Shown here piece after piece: positions 23,307 to 31,600 of a DNA stretch of 34,189 bases. Source of the DNA: Phycisphaerales bacterium (lineage in GTDB: Bacteria; Planctomycetota; Phycisphaerae; Phycisphaerales; SM1A02). The notes below the pieces were generated by a model, which saw nothing but the letters and a program-made list of their open reading frames with translations, had not been told where the DNA came from and made no database searches. The first letter of the stretch is position 1; every line of letters begins with the position of its first letter. Position numbers and translations under genes: made by a program. The DNA is taken from NCBI GenBank assembly GCA_030748155.1, contig JASMMN010000062.1, positions 1 through 34,189 on the forward strand, in the 5' to 3' direction.

Positions 23307-25838
23307 TCAAGTGGGGTCGGGGTTGTTGATCAACCACTCCAACAGTTCCTCGAACGTATCGATACCCGGGGGCCATGTACTTTCATCACCGGGATCGAAG
23401 GTGTCCCAGAAGTCGTCCGGAAGACCGCCAGAGCCACCGCCACCGTCATCGCCGCCACCGCCGCCATCGCCGCCATCGCCGCCGCCATCGCCGCCGCCAT
23501 CGCCGCCACCGCCGAACGGGTCGCCTCCGCCGCCACCACCGTCGCCACCGCCACCGTCGTCTTCACCACCAACGCTGTCATCACCCTCATCCGGCAACGG
23601 CTGCAAACTCGGTGTTGAATCATCCACCACGCCAGTCATGTCCACCACACGGTATCCGCGCAGGACGTGTGTGGAGACATCAGCGACAGCAGTACGATCA
23701 GCGAGTGAGGCGATCTGCAATTCGATCGAGTGCTGAACAAATTCCGGAAGATCTCCGAGCAACTGAGTGGCATGAAGCGGATCAAGCATGTAGCCGACAA
23801 GTGCAGTGGAGCCTTCAAGCAGGTCTTCTACCTGATCGATCAGTCCGGGAACATCCACATCATCGGCATCTGCAAACTCATCCAAGAGCGATGTCAATGA
23901 GGACAACTCGTCACTGTCTGGTGGCGTTGCAGCCGTCGCCCGAGCACCAAGTTCGATCAAGGCTCCTTTTTTTGTCCCAACAGTGATCGTGCCAGTAGAT
24001 CCATGAATCACCGGGGCCCGTGGGCGGCCTCGCTCAAGGATCTCCCGGTCGGTCCAAGTCAGATACCCGCTGTCGAGCAGGACAGTGTCGTCCATCTGCC
24101 AGATACCTAGGCGGCTTGTTGATGTTTCGATCGCGATGATGTCTCCGGCATTTCCATCACCGTTGAAATCGCCAACCCTCCACGGCAGCCAACTCTGTAA
24201 CGGCAGGACAACGGCACCCGAAGAGTCCGTTATGGGAACATCCGAGACGATTGTGGATGGATCTCGCTCCGCATAGTCCACCGCTACAAAGTGACGGGTG
24301 CCACCGCGATTCCGCCACAGGATTCGATCATTCTCGCCAACAATGCCTGGCAGAACGACCCATGGTCGCCAAGCCCAGCTACGCGTCTGCCCGTTCCCCG
24401 TGATCCAAACGTCATCACCAACGGAGCCGGGGGCCGATGGATCGATATCCCAGACAGCAAGTGAGCCGGTATCTGGATCCCACCAAATCAAATCCCTTGC
24501 ACGATCGCCATTCAGATCAGCCAGTTTCCATGGCTTCCAGCCGAGGTCTGGCGGGTCAAGTTCCAGATTTTCAACTCTGTGCGCACCCTCCATGATCCAA
24601 AGTTGCATCCGATGGCTTTGCGCATCGTTCGCGGATCGTCTCCACAGAAAGTCGAGATCTCCATCCCCATCGACATCTCCAGGATAGGTGTGCCATTCTC
24701 TGCCTATCAAACTGACGGGTGAGCCATCAGGGTCGGTCAACACCACACGACCGGTGACATCACCAAGGGGCTGATCGTCGGCGTCCAAATCCTCCCAGAG
24801 CACCGCCTGTAGATCGACATCGAAATCAAGACCGCCGACGGCCATCGCTGGTGGAACGACATATCCACTTCCGGGATTCACGATGGTCCCGCCATTGATT
24901 GGACCCCTTCGGATCATGCGGTACGCAAAATTCTCACCATCGCCCTGTGGCGTCAGAATCGGGTCGCTTGTGTACCCACTGCCGCCTGCATTTGGATTCC
25001 CGGGAGCGAACAACACTCTGTCAATGGCACCAGCCAGAAAAGCCCGCAGTTCAAGTCCGGATCCTTGCTCGGGGGCAGGAAGTACGGTGAGCGCCGGAGT
25101 GTCGATGAAGTCGGAACCACGTTCGGCAATATCAACTCGATCTACTACACCCTCGGCGTTTACGTAGGCGATTCCCGCAAACGGATCCCCAGTGTGTCCA
25201 AGCAGATTGGCGTTGAGTACCGCCAATTCAGCGCCGGGTTCATACCCGCTGCCCCCATTGATAATGACGACCTTTCGCACTTCGCCAGGCGTCCCAGCCA
25301 ACGTCGAGTACAGAAGATCAAGCCCCGACCCATCGGTGCCAGTCTCATCGATATCGAAATACCCTATTCCGGTATCGTGGTAGCCATACCCACCATCAGT
25401 CACTTCGATCTCGATGACCGGCCCGGTGATATCGAATGATGCCTCAAATCCCTGTCCGCCAGTCCCCCAATGGTCGACGATGGCAATCCGCTCGTCGGCT
25501 GCATTTTCATAGATGGTTTCGTCGTCTATCACATTGATAGCGCCGATCGTGCCCTCTCCGAAAAACACCCCGCCGTCGGCATTCAGATCCGCAGGCGTCA
25601 ACAGGCGATCTACACCGTCGTGCATGTACAGAATGACGACCTCTCCAGTGCGGGTATCGCGGTACAACGCGTCTGGATTGCCATCCGAAGTCGGATCATC
25701 AGCAGAGGCACCAAAGTCACCGACGTGCTCCATGACATGCTCACCAAAGGCAGGTGTGCCCACGAGCATGATGCCGGTAACCGCCGCCAATCGGCAAGAA
25801 CCGGTGAGACCATTGACGATGTTGATGCAAACATTCAT
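23307..25838 (-). CDS. Large secreted protein with GxGY repeats, FG-GAP-like repeats and a Gly/Asp-rich tail
   Basis: From the ATG at 25838 the product has 843 residues. GAGAGG just upstream supports this start over the longer frame at 25964. A signal peptide ends near residue 32 (LVGTPAFG-E). Residues 145-340 contain degenerate repeats built on GxGY...P (GGYGYHD, GGSGYEPG, GGSGYTSDP, PGSGYVVPP). Residues 385-570 contain FG-GAP/VCBS-like Asp loops (GDVDGDGDLDF, DLNGDRARDL, GDFNGDGNAGD), which usually bind calcium in beta-propeller blades. A helical part (about 640-720) leads to a Gly/Asp tail (753-805) and an acidic Trp-containing end. It is probably an extracellular or surface protein; ligand and role are unknown. 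Confidence 0.85.
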   Translation of the reverse strand: MNVCINIVNGLTGSCRLAAVTGIMLVGTPAFGEHVMEHVGDFGASADDPTSDGNPDALYRDTRTGEVVILYMHDGVDRLLTPADLNADGGVFFGEGTIGAINVIDDETIYENAADERIAIVDHWGTGGQGFEASFDITGPVIEIEVTDGGYGYHDTGIGYFDIDETGTDGSGLDLLYSTLAGTPGEVRKVVIINGGSGYEPGAELAVLNANLLGHTGDPFAGIAYVNAEGVVDRVDIAERGSDFIDTPALTVLPAPEQGSGLELRAFLAGAIDRVLFAPGNPNAGGSGYTSDPILTPQGDGENFAYRMIRRGPINGGTIVNPGSGYVVPPAMAVGGLDFDVDLQAVLWEDLDADDQPLGDVTGRVVLTDPDGSPVSLIGREWHTYPGDVDGDGDLDFLWRRSANDAQSHRMQLWIMEGAHRVENLELDPPDLGWKPWKLADLNGDRARDLIWWDPDTGSLAVWDIDPSAPGSVGDDVWITGNGQTRSWAWRPWVVLPGIVGENDRILWRNRGGTRHFVAVDYAERDPSTIVSDVPITDSSGAVVLPLQSWLPWRVGDFNGDGNAGDIIAIETSTSRLGIWQMDDTVLLDSGYLTWTDREILERGRPRAPVIHGSTGTITVGTKKGALIELGARATAATPPDSDELSSLTSLLDEFADADDVDVPGLIDQVEDLLEGSTALVGYMLDPLHATQLLGDLPEFVQHSIELQIASLADRTAVADVSTHVLRGYRVVDMTGVVDDSTPSLQPLPDEGDDSVGGEDDGGGGDGGGGGGDPFGGGGDGGGDGGGDGGDGGGGGDDGGGGSGGLPDDFWDTFDPGDESTWPPGIDTFEELLEWLINNPDPT
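23424..23570 (-). repeat. Low-complexity trinucleotide tract coding the Gly/Asp tail
   Basis: On the plus strand this region consists of CCGCCACCG and CCGCCATCG units, the complement of GGN and GAT codons. It encodes about 49 residues that are nearly all Gly and Asp. Repeat length here could vary by slippage in multiples of three. It is coding low complexity, not a CRISPR. Confidence 0.8.
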
Positions 25839-25954
25839 ATACACACCTCTCGACAGTGCCCGGTGAGGGTAGGAATCGCAGAAAGCCATCAGCAGAAACC
25901 TCATTCTACGGCCGATCCAACCGCCTGAACGCGGGATAGTACGTACTTCAACCA

Positions 25955-25960
25955 TATCAT
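25955..25960 (+). promoter_or_regulatory. Putative -10 box of the rmlB remnant
   Basis: TATCAT ends 9 nt before the ATG at 25970. It lies in the 131-nt space shared with the divergent large secreted protein gene. No Shine-Dalgarno sequence is seen. Confidence 0.3.
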
Positions 25961-25969
25961 CCATTTGAC

Positions 25970-26197
25970 ATGGAGTCTCCAGTCACCATCCTGATTACGG
26001 GCGGCGCGGGCTTCATTGGGTCCCAATACGTCCGCATGATCGCTGAGGATCACCCAGATTGGTCTATTCGGGTGCTCGATTGGCTGACATACAGCGGCAC
26101 AATGACGAATCTAGCGAGTCTTGGGGGGCGATTGTCGTTCATCAGGGGTGATGTCGCCGACCCGGCTGTCGTAGATGATGTGACGTACCGCCAGTGA
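25970..26197 (+). pseudogene. rmlB: N-terminal remnant of dTDP-glucose 4,6-dehydratase
   Basis: The 75 residues match only the first fifth of RmlB/RfbB (normally 330-350): the NAD-binding Rossmann start ILITGGAGFIGSQYVR, then VLDWLTYSGTMTNLASL and FIRGDVADPAVV, in the correct family order. After VDDVTYRQ the frame stops at 26195, and only 21 nt separate it from the end of the opposite-strand gene, so the catalytic Tyr-x-x-x-Lys part and the rest are absent. No frameshift rescues it. It is therefore a broken gene left after a deletion or rearrangement. A short stable protein is possible but could not be a dehydratase. Confidence 0.75.
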
Positions 26198-26218
26198 GAG
26201 TGACGCCCTTGCGTGTTG

Positions 26219-27052
26219 TCATGGGGGGTAAGTATAGGAACTGAGAATTGAACGGATCTGCGGCGCTAGGGTAGCCAGATGGGGACCGGGTACATCGATC
26301 GCAGAACACGAGAGGACCCGGAGGCAATCCGTTCCAACCGCCGCCTGCAGGGCTGTGAGATCGCCGGGATCACCGTCCGCAGGCACTAGCAGAAGATCGG
26401 GGTGCAGTCGCACGATGTCCTCCAGCGAAAGTGAACGCCACTCGCTGTCGGGAAGCAGGTTGGTGCCACCAGCGGCCTCGACAAGTTGCCCGAGATAGGT
26501 GTCTCCTCCCCAAGCCAGTGGGGATGGACCCGGGGTGACGATCAGGACGCTGGGTGACGCGGTCATTTCAACCAACTGGAGGGCATCCTCGATCTCGGTC
26601 ATCAATTGATCGCATTTCTCATTGATGCCTGCTGCCGGGAAGATGACCGGCAGCCTCCTCACCAATTCCGCAACATCGTGTAGATCAACCAGCCGCTGCG
26701 CCACGATTGTCCATCCGTGCAACTGGGCCAATTGTCGAAGACCCCGATCCACACTTTCCAGAGGTCGCTGAATGAACACATGTGAGGGTGTGAGTCTGAC
26801 CAGTTGCTCGGGGTTCACTCGTTGAAGGTCCCCCACTGTGGGAAGTTGCTCGACATCGCGGCAGAAGGCCGACCGCCCAACGATGTGCTTCCCGAGTCCG
26901 GCCTGCTGTAGTGTCATGGTCATGGCCGGGCTGAGACTGGCGATTCTCGTTGCCTGCGATTCCGGTGAATCGGAATTCGATGGCTTGCAACCACCAAGTG
27001 ATGTCATACAGATCACTGCGAGGTGAATCCAGAATCGTCGCGTCACATGCAT
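26219..27052 (-). CDS. BtuF-like substrate-binding lipoprotein
   Basis: From the ATG at 27052 the product has 277 residues with a lipoprotein signal (positively charged start, hydrophobic stretch, LGGC with the lipidated Cys22). The mature protein follows the TroA/BtuF-type binding fold: RIASLSPAMTMTLQQAGLG at the front, LPTVGDLQRVNPEQLVRLTPSHVF, a long backbone helix, then VLIVTPGPSPLAWGGDTYLGQLVEAAGG and LEDIVRLHPDLLLV. Cobalamin, heme or siderophore-iron proteins share this layout; the SLSP...VGD..RVNPE pattern is closest to BtuF. No permease or ATPase accompanies it. The longer frame to 27340 overlaps the methyltransferase gene and is rejected. It starts 5 nt after the methyltransferase stop. 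Confidence 0.85.
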   Translation of the reverse strand: MHVTRRFWIHLAVICMTSLGGCKPSNSDSPESQATRIASLSPAMTMTLQQAGLGKHIVGRSAFCRDVEQLPTVGDLQRVNPEQLVRLTPSHVFIQRPLESVDRGLRQLAQLHGWTIVAQRLVDLHDVAELVRRLPVIFPAAGINEKCDQLMTEIEDALQLVEMTASPSVLIVTPGPSPLAWGGDTYLGQLVEAAGGTNLLPDSEWRSLSLEDIVRLHPDLLLVPADGDPGDLTALQAAVGTDCLRVLSCSAIDVPGPHLATLAPQIRSILSSYTYPP

Positions 27053-27057
27053 GGCTG

Positions 27058-27666
27058 CTACTTCCCGGGCAATCGCTCCAGCGAGGCGTAGTCTGCTCGC
27101 AGAGATCTGCAGTGGTACACCCCCGCTGGCGGACAATTCATCGCCACAAGTGAAAACGAGACCTCTTTGAAGACGCGTTTGTACATCGACATGTAATACC
27201 AGGGAATTTGCGTAATCTGCGTGAATGTCCCGGATGTGCACCGCCTGAACCATGTGTCCAGAATCTGACGATTCACCTCCTGCGGAAGGCTTGGTACAGG
27301 AAGACAGGACAAGAAGCAATCCACCGAATCCATTCCACACGCATCGAGTATTCCGTCAATATCTCCAGCACTTCTGTGAATGATCTCCACGTTCGGACAG
27401 CGCTTTTTTGCGATTGCGTGAAGCTCATCATCCACTTCTACGGAAATGAATCTGCTTTCCGGATGCATGGTTTGCTGAATCACTTCTGTGACCGGTCCAG
27501 TGCCGGCACCAAGTTCCAGAATGGTTTGCGGTCGGGTCGGGTCGATGTCCTTGCACATCGCCCGTGAGAGCCAGCGACTCGATGGGGCGATGCTCGCGAT
27601 CTTTCGACCATGTGTCGCGAATTTGCTTGCGAACTTCAGTCGGTCACTGAGTCTCGGACCCGCCAT
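27058..27666 (-). CDS. SAM-dependent methyltransferase, phospholipid N-methyltransferase-like
   Basis: This 202-residue class I methyltransferase has the SAM motif ILELGAGTGPVTEVI (ELGAGTG at 51-57) and an acidic end to beta-2 (FISVEVDDEL). The N-terminus KIASIAPSSRWLSRAM is characteristic of the phospholipid N-methyltransferase group (COG3963/PmtA-like), in which IAPSS..LA.AM precedes the SAM site. Its acceptor could be phosphatidylethanolamine, but this is inferred from similarity only. The ATG at 27666 shares one base with the stop of the upstream SGNH hydrolase (TAATG), and the BtuF-like gene follows after 5 nt, so the three genes form an operon. Confidence 0.85.
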   Translation of the reverse strand: MAGPRLSDRLKFASKFATHGRKIASIAPSSRWLSRAMCKDIDPTRPQTILELGAGTGPVTEVIQQTMHPESRFISVEVDDELHAIAKKRCPNVEIIHRSAGDIDGILDACGMDSVDCFLSCLPVPSLPQEVNRQILDTWFRRCTSGTFTQITQIPWYYMSMYKRVFKEVSFSLVAMNCPPAGVYHCRSLRADYASLERLPGK

Positions 27667-28376
27667 TACTTGGCCCCCTTCGTGTCATCCTCGCTGAGCA
27701 TGGATCGCAGTGCCGGCTCCATGGCGTTCCGCCAGCGACGATATCCCTCTGTCGAGAGATGCAACGAATCCGGCATGATCTCAGGAGTGATGGCGCCATC
27801 ATCATCGATGAACACATGACCGATCGGCAGGTACACGACACTCTCCTCATCATGCAGACGCGCAAGGGCCTGGTTGATCTGTGTAATGCGACCACGATCT
27901 TGATTGAAGTGTGCGCCTCGGGGGAATATATCCAACAGCAGTACACGTGTATTTGGACTGATCTCGCGAATGCGTTTTACCACCGCCTGAACTCCATCGA
28001 GTACCTCGTCGGTGGAATGAGCGTTGTGACTGATGTTGTTGGTTCCGATCATCACTACGGCGACCTTTGGAGTGATGCCGTCGAGATTGCCGTGATCAAG
28101 TCGCCACAGCACATGCTCAGTCCGGTCGCCGCTGATGCCGAGATTGACCGCACGGCGTGGACTGTACGCCTCCTCCCAGATGGTGCGGCCTGCCCCCTCC
28201 CAGCCCTGTGTAATCGAGTCGCCCACAAACACCAGATCGACCGCACCCTGACGACTCGCGACGGCTTCATTGATACCTTGATGCCGCTCCGCATGCCAAC
28301 CATCACGCTGCTGCGGTGTCGTCGCGGCAGATCCAAGCACAGAGAGAATGGTCAATATTGGCAGCATGATCGGCAT
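27666..28376 (-). CDS. Secreted SGNH/GDSL hydrolase
   Basis: This esterase or lipase of the SGNH fold has 236 residues with an N-terminal signal peptide (MPIMLPILTILSVLGSAA). All four blocks are present: GDSIT with Ser54, LGISGDRTEH with Gly83, GTNN (111-114), and DSLH with Asp203 and His206. The NLGISGDRTEHVLWRL text resembles the platelet-activating-factor acetylhydrolase beta/gamma-like bacterial branch, many members of which deacetylate sugars or lipids. It is the first gene of the operon with the methyltransferase and the BtuF-like lipoprotein. Met4 (28367) is an alternative start. A TATGAT box sits about 47 nt upstream on this strand. Confidence 0.9.
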   Translation of the reverse strand: MPIMLPILTILSVLGSAATTPQQRDGWHAERHQGINEAVASRQGAVDLVFVGDSITQGWEGAGRTIWEEAYSPRRAVNLGISGDRTEHVLWRLDHGNLDGITPKVAVVMIGTNNISHNAHSTDEVLDGVQAVVKRIREISPNTRVLLLDIFPRGAHFNQDRGRITQINQALARLHDEESVVYLPIGHVFIDDDGAITPEIMPDSLHLSTEGYRRWRNAMEPALRSMLSEDDTKGAK

Positions 28377-28610
28377 GAGTGGTCATCCATCTCGAGGGAG
28401 GAGGGAAGGAAGCAAGTCGGCCGATCATACCGACCCTCCATCGACTCCAAACGGACCATCCATGCCATGTAACCGGAAGAATGTGGCCTCAGCGGTGATC
28501 TGACAAGGAATTCGGTCCTCGGGCGAACTGGCAAATCCCCTTGAATCGTACACCTGTGCCTGCCGCCGCTCCCCGTAGCGAGCCCCTCCCCCCAAAGGAG
28601 TCCACGCTCC
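28377..28610. other. Divergent intergenic region between the SGNH operon and the chitinase gene
   Basis: These 234 nt hold no convincing gene. On the minus strand TATGAT (28424-28429) is a possible -10 box for the SGNH operon, with TTTGGA 16 nt upstream as a poor -35. On the plus strand AAAGGAG, ending 10 nt before the GTG at 28611, is the likely ribosome-binding site of the chitinase gene. No convincing promoter for that gene was found. Confidence 0.4.
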
Positions 28611-31600
28611 GTGAACCAGTTCCTGATGTCCTCATTTGCCACCGGAGCCGCCTCCAGCATTGCTGTGGGCGCACCATCGTTGTTCCTTGAGCAGTCTTCG
28701 GGCTGGAGCGGTGGATACACCGCCTCTATCACCATCGAAAACCCTCACGGACAACCCGCTATCGATGGCTGGTCCCTGCAATGGGTGGATGGACCCGCGA
28801 TTGAGAATCTCTGGAATGGCGTTCGATCTGTGAATGGAGACACCACAACGGTCGTCAATGAGTCGTGGAACGGAAGAATCGAGCCAGGCTCCTCAAGATC
28901 AACCGGGTTCACGGCCGAGGGGGAGTGGCCACCTTCGTTTTCAGAACTCTCCTACAACAACATGTCGATCTCCATGACCGACATCACTGAAGGCGGCGAC
29001 GGAAGCGATGGATCTTCAGGTGGCGATGATGGAAGTGGCTCGTCCGAATCACTTGGGTTCCCTGATCTGACGACGTCTGCGGTGGTTGTCAGCCTCGGAA
29101 ACTCCACCTTCTCGCTCACGTCGGGTCAGAACGCTTCGCTCTCCGCGCATACCAACAACCCGGATGTCCTCGGTGTCTCCATCGATGGAAATCAACTCGT
29201 CATACATGCCAAAGCATCTGGATTCGCATCCGTTCGCGTGGATGACGCAACCAGCGGCGATCGTGTCCTGCTTGGTGTTGCGGTTCGAGGAGGCGATGGA
29301 AACATGCCTGGCCTTCCCGACTATCTCGCAGTCGGGAGTGTCAGTGAGGATGTCGAATCTCATCTGGAGTTCTTCCGTGACTTCGGATTGGGTGACACCA
29401 ATCGCCGCGTTGATGTTCGCTACATCTACATCAATGGTGGTCCAATCAATGGTTGGAGAACATGGACCCCAGAAGAAGGCCAACGTGTCAGCAACTACAT
29501 CCGCAACAGCAAGCAACTCGGCATGATTCCTTGTCTCATCTGGTACAACGTGCCCGACGGCGGCGAGTCCTATTGGACCAACAGCGAACATCTCTTTGAT
29601 CCCGAGTACATGTCCGCCTACTGGCAAGATCTTGACTTCATGCTCGACCTGGCCCACGCCGAAACGCAGGATGGCTGGCCCGTCATGATCGTGCTTGAAC
29701 CGGATCTGCTTGGTTACTTTGCGCAGGCCGGACTGAGCCCACATGAGTCATCCTGGTCGGTCGGCATCACTGGTTCGCCTCAGGTCTCGTCTGCCTACAG
29801 CACGATTGGCGTGGGCGGAGAACCCATTCTCGCCGCAGGCGAGGATCCTGCATTCGATAACTCGATCGAGGGGCTCGTCAAAGCCATCAATTACATCATC
29901 GACCGCGATCTGCCTGCCGGCATCGTCGGCTGGCAGTTCAATCTCTGGGCCTCCCCTCCCGGAGGTCATACAGGCGTCGGAGTTCCGGGAACAGGGCTGG
30001 TACACCTCAGCGACACCGTGGGCATCGATGAGGGCCGCGCTGCGATTGCCGCGGAAGCCCAAGCGATGGCCCAGTGGTACGTGGATGCGGGGGTGATGTC
30101 ACACGGAGCAGATTTCATCTCGCTCGATAAATATGGTCTCGACGCAGCAGGCACGACCTCCTCGGCAGCGGACGATCCTGCGTCATCGGCCTGGTTCTGG
30201 AACAATGACCACTGGCTCAATTACCTCGAAGTCGCCAAGTCGGTCGGCGAAGTTGCTCAGGCACCCACGGTGCTGTGGCAGATTCCGGTTGGTCACATCA
30301 ACGAGAGCCAGGTGGTTGACGGTGACGGTCTTGCATTCCCGGTGCTGGAGAACACTCACCAGCACTATGAGGATTCCGCCGGCACCTTCTTTCTCGGAGA
30401 CACCTTTGTATCCAGTGGCGATCGATTCGATCACTTCTCCGCAAACGACTCTGGGGATCCCTTGGTTTCGTCCAGCGGCAATGCCATCACCTGGGGAAGC
30501 CACATGCAGGAGGCAGCTGATGCGGGCGTCGTTGCCGTCTTGTTTGGTGCTGGTGTTGGATCCAGCACACAGGGCACACCTCGCAGCGACACAATCGCAG
30601 GAGATCCGACGGACGGGGGGTGGTGGATCACCAAGGTACAGCGATACTACGAGCATGTTGTACCGCTCTCCAGTCAGGATGGCAGTGGCAACGACTCACA
30701 ATGTGAGCATGATCTCAATGCCGACAATGCTGTTGACATCAGCGATGTCCTGATACTCATTTCCAGCTGGGGTCTTTGTTCGGACCCTACCAACTGTGCT
30801 TCAGACTTCGACGGTAATGGGAGTGTCGATGTTGATGATCTCTTGGTCATGGTGGTGGCATTCGGCTCATGTGTTGCCGGTGGCGGCAGTGACAACGGCG
30901 GTGATAATCCTGGTGGTGGCGGCGATGACAACGGCGACGGTAATCCCGGTGATGGCGGCAATGACAACGGCGGCGGTAGTTCTAGTGATGGCGGCGATGA
31001 CGCTGGCAACAGCGGGGGCGAAACTGACCCTGATGATCGCATCGTGGCCTACTACATCGAGTGGGGTGTTTACGGCCGAGACTACCAGCCTTCCGACATC
31101 CCGGTCGACAAGATCACACACTTGAACTATGCCTTCGCCAATATCGACGATGATGGACGCATTGCCATCGGCGATCCCTACGCCGCCATCGACAAGTCCT
31201 ATCCCGGCGACACATGGGATCAGCCCTACCGGGGCACCTACAACCAGATCAACAACGTTCTGAAAGCGGCACATCCGCATCTCAAGACGCTGATCTCGGT
31301 AGGTGGATGGACGTGGTCCGGCAGGTTCAGTGATGTGGCGCTCACGGAAATTTCCCGCCGCAAATTTGCCGAGTCATGCGTGAACTTTATTCGCACATAC
31401 AACTTCGATGGTGTCGATATCGACTGGGAGTATCCGGTGTGCTGCGGGCTCAGTGGCAACACCTATCGCCCGGAGGATCGCGACAACTACACGCTGCTCA
31501 TGGAGGAACTTCGATCACAACTTGATGCGGCCGCAGCCGAAGATGGCAGCGAGTACTTGCTGACGATCGCGGCTGCAGGCGGCGTCGACAAACTCGCCAA

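Noticed and set aside
23424-23570. Regular short repeats that could suggest a CRISPR or satellite
   Set aside because: They are Gly/Asp codon repeats inside one reading frame; there are no unique spacers.
27053-27340. N-terminal extension of the BtuF-like protein, with its own Cys near the start
   Set aside because: It lies within the methyltransferase coding region; the lipoprotein signal starting at 27052 is complete and well placed.
29316-30665. Direct assignment of the central chitinase-protein domain to GH6
   Set aside because: Only the EPD and YN(V)P parts agree; the RDC catalytic-acid segment is missing, so the family call is not supported.
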